Below the pieces are notes generated by a model that was not told the origin of the DNA, did not search any database, and worked only from the letters and a program-made list of their open reading frames with translations. From Centropus unirufus (lineage: Eukaryota; Chordata; Aves; Cuculiformes; Centropidae): 64,000 nt of DNA. Below, in pieces: positions 52,570 to 64,000 of the stretch (positions within the stretch are counted from its first letter, which is position 1; each line of letters begins with the position of its first letter). A program made the translations under genes and the position numbers. The DNA lies in NCBI GenBank assembly GCA_013397695.1, contig VYZI01000033.1, positions 1,677,776-1,741,775 on the forward strand, given 5' to 3'.

Positions 52570-53742
52570 GAAATCCTGTTTCATGGATGAGGGAAAGGAT
52601 CTGGATGCAGTCTACCTAGACTTCAGTAAAACCTTTGTCACAGTTTCTGACATCTTTCTGCTCAAGAAACTGTCTGCCACTGGCCTGGACCGGCGTACCC
52701 TCTGGTGGGTAAAAAAATGGCTAGATGGCTAGGCCCAAAGAGTTGTAAATAGAGCTAAATCCAGATGGAAGCTTGTCACAAGTGGTATCCCCCAGGGCTC
52801 AGCGCTGGGTCCAGTCTTTTTCAAAATCTTTATCAATGACCTGGATGAAGGGATTGGATGTACCCTTGGCAAGTTTGAGGATGACACTATGCTGGGAGGA
52901 AGAGTTGATCTGCTTGAGGGTGGGAAGGTCCTTCAAAGGGATCTGAACAGGCTGGACTGATGGGCTGCGTCCAACGGCATGAGGTTTAACAAGGCCAAAT
53001 GCCAGGTCCTGCTCCTGGAAGAAAACAACCCTGTGCTGTGCTACAGGCTTGGGGAAGAGTGGCTGGAAAGCTGCCTGGCAGAGAGGGACCTGGGTGTGTT
53101 GGTTGATAGTTGCCTGAACATGAGCGAGCAGTGTGTCCCAGTGGCCAAGAAGGTCAACGGCATCTTGGCTTCTACCGGATCAGCATGGCCAGCAGGTCCA
53201 GGGAGGTGGTTCTGCCCCTGTACTCGGCCTTGATGAAGCTGCACCTCAAATCCTGTGTTCAGTTTTGTGCAACTCACTACAAAGATATTGAAATTCTGGA
53301 GTATGCCCAGAGAAGGGCAAGAAAGCTGGTGAAGGGGCTGGAGAACAAGCATTATGAGGAGCAGCTGAGGGAACTGGGGTTGTTCAGCTTGGAGAAGTGG
53401 AGGCTGAGGGGAGACCTATCACTGCCTACAACTATCTGAAATGAGGTTGTAGAGAGGTGGGTGCTGGTCTCTTCTTCCTAGTGACAGGTGATAGGACAAG
53501 GGGGAATGGCCTCAGGCTGTGCCAAGAGAGGTTAAGATTAGTTAAAAATTTCACTGAAAGGGTCATCAGGCACTGGCAGAGGCTTCCCGGGGAAGTGGTT
53601 GAGTCGCCATCCCTAGAGGTATTCAAAAGATGAGCAGATGAGGTACTTAAGGGTATTGTTTAGTGGTGGACTGGTACGGTTGGACTCAACGATCTCACAT
53701 GTCTTTTCCATCGTGGTGATCTAATGATTCATGATTCCATGA
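52570..53742 (+). mobile_element. CR1 LINE copy, 5'-truncated, RT domain to 3' end
   Basis: Non-LTR retrotransposon copy of the avian CR1 family. It begins inside the ORF2 reverse transcriptase, runs through the ORF2 C-terminal region and the 3' tail, and ends in a degenerate ATGATTC-type repeat at about 53722-53742, the expected CR1 terminus. The 5' truncation is typical of CR1, which usually leaves incomplete copies. Family assignment rests on the RT motifs and on recognisable CR1 3'-tail wording (for example the run before the end that reads GGTTGGACTCAACGATCT). I do not assign a subfamily. No target-site duplication is evident, as expected for CR1. Boundaries are accurate to roughly 10 bases. 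Confidence 0.95.
52584..53440 (+). pseudogene. CR1 ORF2 reverse transcriptase fragment, inactivated
   Basis: Reads as the C-terminal half of a LINE reverse transcriptase that would copy CR1 RNA into DNA at the insertion site. RT motif A is visible near 52610 (YLDFSK). The GIPQGSALGP motif is at 52784-52813, and the catalytic F-x-D-D box is at 52874-52885. In that box the usual alanine of FADD is glutamate. In motif A, the second aspartate of the usual AFD is valine. The reading frame is broken by TAG at 52730-52732, by TGA at 52958-52960, and by a frameshift near 53165-53180. After the frameshift the CR1 C-terminal sequence (RRARKLVKGLENK) continues in another frame. The endonuclease domain is absent because of 5' truncation. 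Not functional; an old insertion. Confidence 0.93.
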
Positions 53743-56096
53743 GTCTACCAGTTATCTAGCAAGACAATTAATAGTCCAAATTATTTTACCCCTCGCTAAC
53801 TAAGGATAGATCACAGAAATACAGGAGCTGTGCTTCTCCAAATAGCTGTTTTCATCCTAGTACCCAGGGGGCAATGAATATGCAGTGCTTTCTTGCAAGG
53901 AAAACTTTATGAGTAACTTTATTGCACAATCTAGTATAGAGGGTATAAATTAGACTCACCACAGAATGGAAGAAGTTTGTTCCCAGAAGCATGGCATTTA
54001 GATACTTATTTAGATACGAATTGTCATCTTCTTTTTGTGATCTTGTACACTACTGTCTGCTCGAATATTTTGTGCTGTATGCTGGTGCATCAAGCATCAA
54101 CAGTCCCCTCCATCCTATATGTTTTTTCGAGTGTTTAGGTGAATGCACGCATAAGGGATAGATGTAAGAAAATTCTGTAAAACATTAATGGAAAATCTTG
54201 TTTATTGTTAGTCATGAAGAAAAACACAGCAGGCCACAGTGTACTAGCTAAATATGTGTAAAGAATGTGAGTACTTTGGCTTTAGCCCTTTAATGAAATC
54301 CTTATTATAACTTTTTATCTGTCTGTCTTCCAGGTAGCTGTCTGACATGGGGGAAACTGTGACATGCAATGGATGTCACTGCAAGTGTATTGTCTCTAAA
54401 AATTTCCTTTTTCTCTTTTAAAGGTTGCGGTTAATGACATCTAGAAGTACTGGGAAAACATGGTGTTGGCATTTTTCAACTTTCATTAGTCTACTTGCTG
54501 TTCAGATATTACTGGCATCTTTTTTTTTGCATGGTGTTTTTTTGCCTTCCTCCCATTCCCATTCTTTTTCTTAGAGCTCTAAACCTATTTCCTGCTGCCT
54601 TACATCCAAAACTCACACTAAATCCTTTTCAATTTTCATTGCAACGGAAAAATGAGAATTGACACAGAAGTCTGTATGATTGTCGTACCATACCTTCTTT
54701 GTCTGTGTACCACGGCAGTATTCACTAGTCTGCAATAGGGAAATAAAACCCCTTTAATTGTTATCACTTTACATGTGTTTTCATGAAGCTAGTGGTCTAA
54801 AAGAATGAGATAAGGTTACTCTGTTACAGTACATAATGCTTTTCTGCATTTATTCATACTAGCTGTGCAATTTGTTGTGCATTCTTACAAAGACTTGTTT
54901 TTATGTAGTCCCACATAGTTGGGGTAGTCAGTAGTCAGTTGACACAGGCTTGAGCTGAAGTTCATATACTTCCACTGAATGACAAAATTTTGACACAATT
55001 ACTGTCTGCATTTTTTTTTGGTGTGGATTCTTTCTCCAGTTGCTCAAATACTAGGGGAACTCAATCTCTGAAGAGTTTGTTAATGTTTAATGGAGTTCAA
55101 AGATCTCTAGTGCATAGATATTTGTTCACAGTGTGCAGTTTTTTGCTATTACAATTACAGATAAAAGACGTTCTAACACTGGCAGTATATTTAGTGTTTC
55201 AGATTAGCATTACTAGATCAACTTACTTCATACTCATCAGATCCGTTGCTTCTACGAATCTGTTTCCCTGCCTCCCTACACACTCACTTTAGTAGCTATC
55301 TTATTTTATCTGATTTTTTTAATCTGCATACATTTTTGCTATTTCTCTACTGCTTAAATCAGAAGTTCCTCTGATTTAACATAGTAAACAAAACCAAGGA
55401 CAACATGGAAAACATCTTTAAAGATTAATGCCAGCTGCATTCATGTCAGCAGTGCAGTTTATATTTAGAGGAGAATCGTGCTGGGGAGGAGGTGAAGAGT
55501 TCAGAGTGGGATTCAACCTGAATGCTTGGATCTGAGTGACGAAGGACTGACTGCTGCTAGGATTGAGCTGGCCTTTCCAGCTTATGTATATTGTACCTCT
55601 TTCAGTCTATAATCTTGTCCCTCTGCAGACTTAGAAAAGCATTTTGGCAAGAGAAAGATGCACCCAACATCCAAGCTTTTTCTAGATGCTACAAGTTTTG
55701 ACAAAAGGATCTTTTGATACTCTGTTCTTGCAGGTTATCTGACATAAACCTGACTCTTAATTCTGTATCCTACTCAGGGGACCACAAGCCTTCATGCTTT
55801 CTGTGAGTTTTAATGCGTGTTGATTCTTTACTGCAAAATTGATGGCTTTATTGCTACGGTTCTCTTGTAATGTAGGGAATTATTGATGGATCCCCATGGT
55901 ACAGATGAGGCATTGATGCTGTCAGAGTGATCACAAAAGAAAATTCTAGCAGAGCAAGACTGGATCAAGCCTCTGATGGGCTTTGATAGACACAATAGCT
56001 GAAATTTCACCCTTTAATAATCCAAGGCTTTTTTTTTTTTTTTTTTTTCCCCAAAACATTACACTGCTATTTTTGGGGCTACATGAAAAGAAGTGT
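53743..56096. other. Noncoding stretch between two CR1 copies
   Basis: Two acceptor-like runs (TCTGTCTGTCTTCCAG ending near 54334, and TTTTTCTCTTTTAAAG ending near 54424) lie 90 bases apart with no open exon after either. No other structure seen. Confidence 0.75.
56029..56048. repeat. Poly(T) run, 20 bases
   Basis: Longest homopolymer in the window, followed by CCCC and, about 50 bases on, by the CR1 fragment at 56097. Confidence 0.9.
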
Positions 56097-56660
56097 GACT
56101 AGCAGGTTGAGGGAGGTGATTCTCCCACTCTACCTCACCTGGAGGAATGTCTTCAGTTCTGGAGTCCTCAGCACAGGAAGAATATGGATCTTTTAGAGCA
56201 AATCCAGAGCAGGGCCATGAATTTGATCAGAGGGCTGGAGCACCTCCACCATGAGGACAGGCTGAGAGAGTTTGGCTTGTTTAGCCTAGAGAAAAGAAGG
56301 CTTCAGGGAGTCCTTATAGCAGCCTTTCAGTACTTAAATGGGGCCTACAGGGAAGCTGGGGAGGGGTTCTTTGTCAGGGAGTGTAGTGATGGGAGGAGAT
56401 GTATTGATTTTAACATGTAAGAGGGTAGAATTATATTAGATATTAGGAAGAAATTTTTTAATCTGAGGGTGGTGAGGCAGCAAAACAGGTTGTCCAGGGA
56501 AGCTGTGAATGCTTCATGCTTGGAGGTGTTCAAAGCTAGGCTGGATGGGGCTTTCAGAGTCTTGATCTGGTGGAAGGTGTGCCTACCCACTGCAGGGGAG
56601 TTGGAGCTAGAGGATATTTAATGTCCCTTCCAACCCAAAACATGCTATTATTCTATGTCT
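56097..56660 (+). mobile_element. CR1 LINE 3' fragment
   Basis: 5'-truncated CR1 copy holding the last part of ORF2 and the 3' tail. The frame from 56184 reads a recognisable CR1 ORF2 C-terminal segment (RGLEHLHHEDRLREFGLFSL), then goes out of frame. The tail near 56600-56660 carries the CR1-typical GTCCCTTCCAACCC block and a decayed TATTATTCTATG terminus. Its tail differs clearly from that of the copy at 52.6 kb, so the two belong to different CR1 subfamilies and inserted independently. A run of 20 T lies about 50 bases upstream. Confidence 0.93.
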
Positions 56661-58473
56661 CTTGCACAAAAAATGCAAAAAAGAATTTTTTTAAAACACA
56701 GTTAAGTGCACGCAGTCAAGCAGTTATTTAGTGGCCTTATTTCATATATTTTTAAAACAAGAAATTAAACAACATCTGTTGGTCAGAGGATGCTCTTTCC
56801 TCATTCTCGTTTGGACTAATATAATGTTGAGAGGGAAGAACAGAGGTTTCAGACAGTGTAAAACTGGAGACCCTGAAAGAATAATTTCAAGCTATTATGA
56901 TTCAGAAGGATAAGAAAATCATAGCTGTCTGTCTGTTTGCATTGCAGCTAGTCTGGCACATAGAAACTACAAATGAAAGCCATTACCTCAAATGATGCCG
57001 TTTATTAGCCGGGGGAAGTGAAAACGTTCAAGATATGTCCTAGAAGCATTTTTTAATTATGATTTTAATTTTGCCTTTGGGGAGAGTGGGATGAACAGGT
57101 CTTATGCCTTAATGTATAAAGAAGATAACTATCTCAATCTCATCAATATGGTTTAATGGCCAAAGACTTTATAACCACAGCAATATCCATTACCTCTTAA
57201 ATAAGATTCTTGAATCTCTGAAAAGATTAAATCTGAGTGGTAGCATATATATCGCTGTCAGACAGAAGAAATAGCCCTTCCTGAGGTTTCCTAGCATTCC
57301 TTCTCCACACCCCTGCATTACTCTATCAGAAAGCATCCTGTAGGGAAGGGGTTAAGAACGCAGAAGGGTGAGTCTGGAAGCTGAATTTATCTTGGTAATC
57401 CAAGATCTTCATGAATGTGGAACACTGTTACTACAGCAGCTATTCTTGTATTGGCTTCCCTACCAAGTCCTGACATGCTTTCATCCATGCATGCTTCTTG
57501 AGTTTCACTCCAGGGGGAAGTTTGGGAGAGATCTGGTGACAAACAGGTCTCAATTCTTTGCATGCTTACTGAATCAAGTTGTTTATATTTTCCACACATC
57601 CTGTTTTGGTTGCACTGGAACTTCTATTTCCCTGTACTTTATTATACTCTTGTGTGCTAATTAAGATTGCAAATTATTTGTTTCCATTAGAAAGCAGAAA
57701 ATGAGTGTGAGCCTTGAATCTTTTTAGTTTTATAGCCTAGCATTTAAACAAACAGGTAGGCAAAAGAAACCTGCTGCTCATGCTCACAAGAGTGCAATGC
57801 ATTGATGCATTTAGACATGGACTCCTTGCAGATGGCAGATATAAAGCTACATTATTGTAGGATTATGATGGAAGACTGAGTTTTTTCCCTAGATTTGGGA
57901 GTTCTTTGTAATCCTGGTGATTTTTCAATGAATGCTTCTAAGAAGATTGGAATTTCTGATCTTTATCACATGGAAAAAAAAATAATTTCTGTTTAGGGGA
58001 GATACTGGCTCATGCCAAAACCTGTTTCAGAAGATGTTACAGGCTTGGGAGAAACTGAAATTGCATTTATGCAAACTATCTATCTCCCTATGCTGTTAAT
58101 TTTCCGACTAAAACCTTTCTATACATTGAGCTAAATCCTAGATCTAGATATGCCCACCAATACAGTGTTAAAATTCTGTATCCAGCCAATGTGGCATGGG
58201 ATGTAACTCTACCTTCTCATGGTTCTATGAGATATATGGCTTGATGTCACTGTTAGAGTTGGGTTTATAGATTAAGCTGATAGTTATCCCGTGTAGGATT
58301 GGGATTGTAACAATGCTGTTGCTGCTCTGATATCTGAAGCAGAATTTTGATATATTCTTTGAAATTCCCTCTTTTAAGGGAAATGTAAGCTAGACTTTAA
58401 TTAGATGAAACGCCTTTTCTCTGGAATAAGAACAACCCCAGCATGAGATTGTTATGCTGTATTTTCTCTTCAG

Positions 58474-58556
58474 TGTCAGAACTTTATTAGCTTTGGTAAA
58501 GGGCTTTGTTAGGCAGAACAATCTTTGGGATTGCCTGGAAGGGTGGAGCAATGGAG
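58474..58556 (+). other. Exon-like segment with strong splice sites
   Basis: An 83-base segment lies between a strong acceptor (TGTATTTTCTCTTCAG, ending 58473) and a consensus donor (GAG followed by GTAAGT, intron starting at 58557). One of three frames is open, and the other two have stops. The open frame reads 27 codons (VRTLLALVKGFVRQNNLWDC and on) and resembles nothing I recognise. It could be an exon of a protein gene or of a long noncoding RNA, or a pseudoexon. Such pairs also arise by chance in introns, so confidence is limited. Confidence 0.3.
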
Positions 58557-61500
58557 GTAAGTACCGTTGTCCTCGGTCTCTCTTCTTAAATAGGTGTGAG
58601 CACAATTGTGTGTCTACAGATCATTTTCTTTTTGAGGCTCTTTCTTTTTATACTTCTGTACAGAGTGATAATTGGTCTCCATCTTATCTGTGTAAACCAC
58701 TGCATGTGTATTTGTATACATAAATAAATACTTAGGAGAAACATTTTTGTTTATGCCTAAATAAAGAACTTACAGGTAAATTATCTTTTAAATTAGCTGG
58801 AGGGCTGTGAGATAATCTGAAAAATATGAGTGTCAATATTTTCAAGCTAATCTTTAATATCTAAAAAGAAGTGCTGGAATTCAGAGATGTTAAACATCCA
58901 TTCTGAAAATGGATGATGGAACATTTCTACCCCTGGAAAAGTGAACAACAAGCTTAGAAGTCTAACTCTAGGCTTCCAATTTTGAAAATAGTTATAGATA
59001 CTTCCTAATCTCTAAAACTGGTTGTCTATTCAGCAGGAAAGTTATGAACTTGCTTATACTCTCAGTCTTAGAAAAGCTTTGAGATGGGTGAGTGTGCAGT
59101 GCTGAGGAACTGCGGCACAAAATTGTTCCAAATAAGCAGTATTTTTTTTTCCTTGAGCAGGAGGCAGTATTTTTAACCTGCTCTCTCAAAGCTGGAATGC
59201 TATTTACTCAACTGCTAATATGGTTGTGGCGAAACATACAAATAACATAAAAAGGAAAAAAAGGTGCCTTGATGAGCTGGGTAGTATATACATTCAACAA
59301 TGCTACTGTTATAAGGCGACTTCCCTTTTTTGGAAAAAGAATTCTATTCAGCACAACATCAGCAGAAGTTCTTTTCCTTCCCTATTCTGTGCAAAAAGAA
59401 ACTTTACAATTTACAAGACTGTAGTCTTTTCAGTATGCTTATACAAGAAATGCTGACTACATGCCTTGCCCTGTTGTATGTGGTCAACTGTGTATTAATA
59501 AAGAAGAAAACTCTTAGTGGTTTGGCCCAAATTCTTTTAGCTTTATAGGCACTCCTGTGCTGCATGTGGGAATGAGAACTGAAATACTCTGAAATCCTAC
59601 TATAGCTGGGTGTGGTTTTAGACAAGAATAAAAGAGATAAGAAACTGAGCTCTTACTCTGCAGACATCTGTACTGATTTCAGTAGATGTCAACTTAATGT
59701 TCTTTGAGAGCGATCTTATGTTAATAATGGTGTCCTTCTAGAGTAAAATTTCGTAGATTGTTTTGAAAAAAGTCCAGTAAAGGACATCAGGATCAGGGAA
59801 ATGTCTAACTCCAGTGCATTTCTCAAGGACAACCTGGGACATTGCCATAGATTTCCTTTGTCTGTGTCTCTAATGTTTCTCTCATCTGAGAGCTCTTGGG
59901 TAGGATGTTGCCAAGATAAGAGTCTCAACTCTGGTTGAAACCTCTTACTCAACTAGGATGGGTTGCTGAGGTGACAAGTTCATGGATGATGACATGGGTC
60001 TCAATTGTATAAATGTCAATTGATAAAATCAATGAGTGCAAATTGCATAAAAATTATTCCAACTTCTGTTCCATAGGAGAAAAATACTATGGTAGAGAAC
60101 ATGTCACACTGGAGGTTTATATTCTTTTTCTTGTAATTTTAAAATGAAAGATAATGAAGGCAAGAGCCCTAACTGAGTAAGATCATAGAGGTTAATGAGC
60201 GGAAGTAAAAGGACCCCTCAAAGGGCTTTCAGCTTTTTACCTTTGCTGAATCTGTAAGCCATGGAGGGCGTAAGAAAGGATTGCTCAGATTTCAGTATCC
60301 CTGTTTGTGTAGATAGGCTTAACTCATGCTAAGCTGATAGAGTCTGAGTACAAAATTGTGGTGAGCTTGAGTAGAGTTATTAAAAGATATGCCGACCAAG
60401 GAACACCTCTGAGGGGCTGTGCTTTGTTTTAAGTCTGAAACTTCACCTCTCTGGAAGGAGACTTTCCTGCCTTACCTGGAAAAGGACAGTGGTTTCCCTG
60501 TTCTGGAAGCCATAAGCAATTTTGTCCCCAACTACTTGAGTGAATGTGGAAAAACAGGCTGTTGGCAACAGGAAATCAAAGGATGGCTGAAATGATGAAT
60601 GAGAGTGAAGTGTGGGGACAGAAAGCTACACTAGAAGGTTGGTACATAAGCTTTAAAAGTCACTGTTGTGAGCTAAAGGTTATTTGTGTGTCAGTTGCTA
60701 GCACAACTAGCAGATGTTTAGGACATTGAATTGGGCTAATTCAGTTGTGGAATCCTAGTTGCTACAGGGTACATTCAAAGGCCTTTGTAACACAAAAGGA
60801 GCAAAATTATCCTGTGCATGAAGTACACTTGAGAATACATGTTCTGTTATCTGCTTCAGACCTTGCATCCAGAGGGGCTACTTTTCAGTAAGCTCCTGCC
60901 ACCCACCCTCCAAGTGCCAACTCCTTCAGAAAAATCATTGTATTAAAAACCAAACTCAAAACCAATCCTCTCTCAAAGAGAAGGCTCCTTAGAACATGAA
61001 AGTTGTTTTGAAAAAGCTGATTACTGATCAGTTTTCTCAAAGCTTTGTACTTAAAAAAATGTATCCAATCCACTTCAGTGCTATAGACACAGGTCCCCCA
61101 GAGCCTGAGCTCAAGAACAGTTGGACTGGATCTTCAGGTACTGTGAATCAGAGCAACAATCCTGACACAAATATAGTAGTGCCAATCTGTGCCATCTTAG
61201 GATTTGTGAAAGAGCCAGTCCCTTTAATAAAAAGTAAAAAACAAGTTCTAATACGGTAGCTGCCTTTTGAACCTCAGTTGATTTTTGTGATTTTTTCTTT
61301 GTTAGTTGTTTTGACTTCACATGTGAACTTGGGTAGTGGTGCTTGGGGAAGAGAAAAATCTTTAAAAAGAGAAAAGTAAACAAAACCCGTCTATTTTGAA
61401 ATTACACGAAACAGCTGACATAGTATTGCCAAATTTTTGTTTTAGAGCTGATGAAAAATTTGTCTGTCTCTAATTCTGTTCTATTTCCTTTCTTTCAAAA

Positions 61501-61702
61501 TGTTCTTTTATTATTGCAGCTTGTGAGATCATGTAAATTCCTATAAGTCTGTCCTTTGCTGAACTGTTACTCTATGCTGTTCTTTCAAAAGACCTTGAAG
61601 CAAGATGACTTCACTTATGTACCCCTCTGCTCCTCTCTCCCAGCCTCCCAGCAAGTTCTTTTTACTCTCTTCTAACCACTTTTCTATTGTGAAGAAGCAG
61701 AA

Positions 61703-61734
61703 TCTTAACTAGTGACTAGTGTGACTAGTTAAGA
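61703..61734. repeat. Perfect inverted repeat, 11-bp arms, 10-base loop
   Basis: The left arm TCTTAACTAGT (61703-61713) and right arm ACTAGTTAAGA (61724-61734) are exact reverse complements around the loop GACTAGTGTG. The loop itself contains another ACTAGT, and the motif GTGACTAGT occurs twice in tandem. A hairpin or cruciform is possible. There is no T run after it and no neighbouring gene, so no terminator role is implied. Confidence 0.85.
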
Positions 61735-64000
61735 CCTCCTCAGGTGTGCAGTGGTGGAGTAACTACTACAATCTCTCTCTCTATTCTCAGCCAAGACAGC
61801 AGAGAGGTCTGGATTGGAAATGTTGCAGAGCTGACAGCAACCACATACTGTTCTGCTGGTTTTCAGATGATGTATGATTCTGGAATGAGTACAACTACAT
61901 TATATTTTTTAAAATAGCCCCTAGCTGAAGATGCAAAAGTCCTTTCAATGGTAGCAGCTGAAGCAGCTGAAGAGATTTAACATCTCTGCACCACTACTGA
62001 AGGGTACAAACTTCTCTGTGCTGTCAATTATGCCTCTGTTGATACAATTCAATCACCAGTTTCAGTCAAAGTGAGCTGATTTAGCACAAAATAATATTTA
62101 AATTGTTTAAATTAACTCAGAACAAGAGGCTAGGAATGACCAGTGAAGCAGTGCTTCTAGGAGATCTGAGGAAGAAATAACCCTTGGAAGAAGGGCAGCA
62201 ATGAGTAATTGGTGTTGGCTTAGAACCTGTAACCTGCTCAGCTGGCACTGCTGCAACTGGAAAAAGGTGGCTATGGAGAGCCCAGGCTGTCCATCTTTTC
62301 CCAGTTAGCTGAGGGTTTGTGCTCACTGCTGCATCCTTGTGTTTTCTCCCTGGGTAATTTTAAGAGGGGATTCTGGATAATCATCTCTCTGCTGAGTGTG
62401 TTTACCAGGCTATGCAAAATGCAGTGATCCTTCCTCTCCCCTCAGAATGGAAAAATCTTGTGGCACACCCTTAATGAACTTCCAGCAACACCAAAAGTGT
62501 GGGATAACTTTTGCCACACTGCTATGCTGGGCAAGGTAGAGCTACAGATACCCTGGACCAAAATGCCCTCTTCTGTGCTCTTCGTAGGATTTCAGTCCTT
62601 CATATTGCTGCGTGGCTTCCCACAAAGTAGAGAAACTTTTTTCCCTTCTTCCTTACCACCTATTTTGGAAGGTGCTTTAAAAGCCGTTTTCTACATCTGC
62701 CCATATTCCCTCTCAAGAATGAAACGACTTCAAGCTACCTCTTTCTCTGACATCTTAAAATCTCTTCCTTTCATTTGTCAGCTGATAGTTAACCCTTCTT
62801 CTCACTAGTGAGCAATTACTTCGGTAGTATCTTCCAGCAACCTAAGGGGCTGTGTGTCTATAACTGTTTGGCAGTGCAAAAAAGATTGACAATTTGAGCC
62901 TCTTAAAATGCTTACATCACTTGTTTTTGTGCTTTGAAGAGAACTATTGAAAGGATAAAAATAAACTGGGAGCTCAAATTTGTCATTCACTGATATCTGC
63001 ATTTCTGCTTCTGTCAAAAACTCAAGCCAACCAGGCTTAATCACATTCGTGTTCAATTGTTACCCCTTGCAGATTCAGTAGCTGTCACACAAATGTTAAT
63101 GGGAGATTTTCTACAGCAGGCCTAGTGCAGGCAGAGAAAAGTCTTCGGAATGTAGCCTGTTGAATTGTTCTGCTGGTAAAGGCTTCCTGGGTTTCTCTTC
63201 AAAACTTCCAGCCTCATTTTCCATATATTTAATAACACTGAATTGCTAAGCTTTGCAAACATTTTGACAAAGGCTGTTTACACTGATAGTTTTTGTAACA
63301 TGATTTTTGTACAGACTAATCTATTCTTATTTGCTTGGGCTAGAATGGTCCCTGGGGAGTCTTTTGCAAGTTGGGAATGGTGGGTATGTGTTGTACTTGC
63401 CCAGCTCAGCTTCCCTGCTCTGGAGTACCTCACCCTTGTAGCCAGTCTGAGCAAGACCTCAGCTCCAGTAGGGAACAGAGGTGTGAGTGCAGCGCTGCTG
63501 CTGTGAGGTCCATTTGGCAGGATTTGGCAGGTCTTCACCGGTGGCTGTTTCTCCTGCAGTCTATGGAGAGCCCACAGGAGTGAGGAAAAGTGATTTTGCT
63601 TGTTGCTTAATAAAACATAGCCACAAGCAAATAATGGATGGGCTGTTTTAGCTTCAGTCTTGCTGCTTGAAATTTCAAGTAAGGCACTGCTGTTTAAGTG
63701 AAATTAAGCAAACCGTTATTACACCCATTGCATTGTAATTTTTTTATGTCTATAAATATCATTGAAAGAGTCTTTCTACCACATCTCAGAAGGAATCACT
63801 GAATTCTCTCCAGAGCAGCCTTAAGCCTGAACTTCTCTAGATAGTATGTGGGACACAACAACTAGACATAGCTCCCTAAACATGGCAGATTGCAGAGTAC
63901 TCTTAGAAGTTAGTTGAGAGCAGTATTTTGAGACTCTTTCAGCCTTTCATAGAAAATGTACCTTGTTAACTAGACATCTTTTAAGTACGTTTTACTGGTG

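Larger units (their letters stand above)
56661..64000. other. Noncoding stretch, no confident gene
   Basis: Holds the exon-like segment at 58474-58556 and the inverted repeat at 61.7 kb. The frame 62458-62808 (plus, 116 codons) is open but shows no recognisable domain and no splice sites at its ends. The last 600 bases are somewhat richer in GC; no exon is evident. Confidence 0.75.

Noticed and set aside
52979..53439. Open frames of 84 and 109 codons inside the 52.6 kb CR1
   Set aside because: They are broken pieces of CR1 ORF2 in two frames, covered by the pseudogene entry, and not separate genes.
61703..61734. Hairpin read as a transcription terminator
   Set aside because: No T run follows, there is no adjacent gene, and intrinsic terminators of this kind are bacterial whereas this DNA is avian.
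62458..62808. 116-codon open frame, plus strand
   Set aside because: No similarity recognised, no splice sites or promoter around it, ordinary base composition.

Overview
The window looks like AT-rich nuclear DNA of a bird. The main evidence is its interspersed repeats. Four stretches match avian CR1 (chicken repeat 1) non-LTR retrotransposons, three of them carrying the CR1 3' end with its ATTCTATGAT-type terminal repeat. A fourth piece carries part of the CR1 ORF1 esterase domain. No bacterial, phage or organellar gene organisation is present. No open frame is longer than about 150 codons, and only frames inside the CR1 copies resemble known proteins. I found no rRNA, tRNA, CRISPR array, CpG island or confident host coding exon. 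The window is most likely intergenic DNA, or the interior of a very long intron; the sequence alone does not decide which.

Layout. 1-9.3 kb: unique noncoding DNA with an octamer/TATA-like cluster near 1.05 kb and a CCAAT cluster near 2.65 kb. 9.3-9.4 kb: a probable ancient MIR/CORE-SINE fossil. 9.4-39.4 kb: unique DNA with scattered simple repeats, short tandem duplications, a second MIR-like fossil near 14.6 kb and a CpG-retaining stretch near 25.6-26.1 kb that could be a conserved noncoding element. 39.4-40.05 kb: a CR1 copy in which the ORF1 esterase end is joined directly to the 3' tail, with all of ORF2 missing. 40-52.6 kb: unique DNA with a minus-strand CR1 tail at 44.3 kb and an unexplained 38-bp direct repeat at 42.74 and 43.71 kb. 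52.57-53.74 kb: the longest CR1 copy, a 5'-truncated reverse transcriptase pseudogene. 56.10-56.66 kb: another CR1 3' end. 56.7-64 kb: unique DNA with the best exon-like segment of the window (58474-58556) and a perfect 11-bp-arm inverted repeat at 61.7 kb.

No set of genes works together here. The active content that can be read is fossil retrotransposition. I did not find a new biological system. The leads most worth checking are the exon-like segment at 58.47 kb, the CpG-retaining block at 25.6-26.1 kb, the ORF2-less CR1 and the 38-bp direct repeat.
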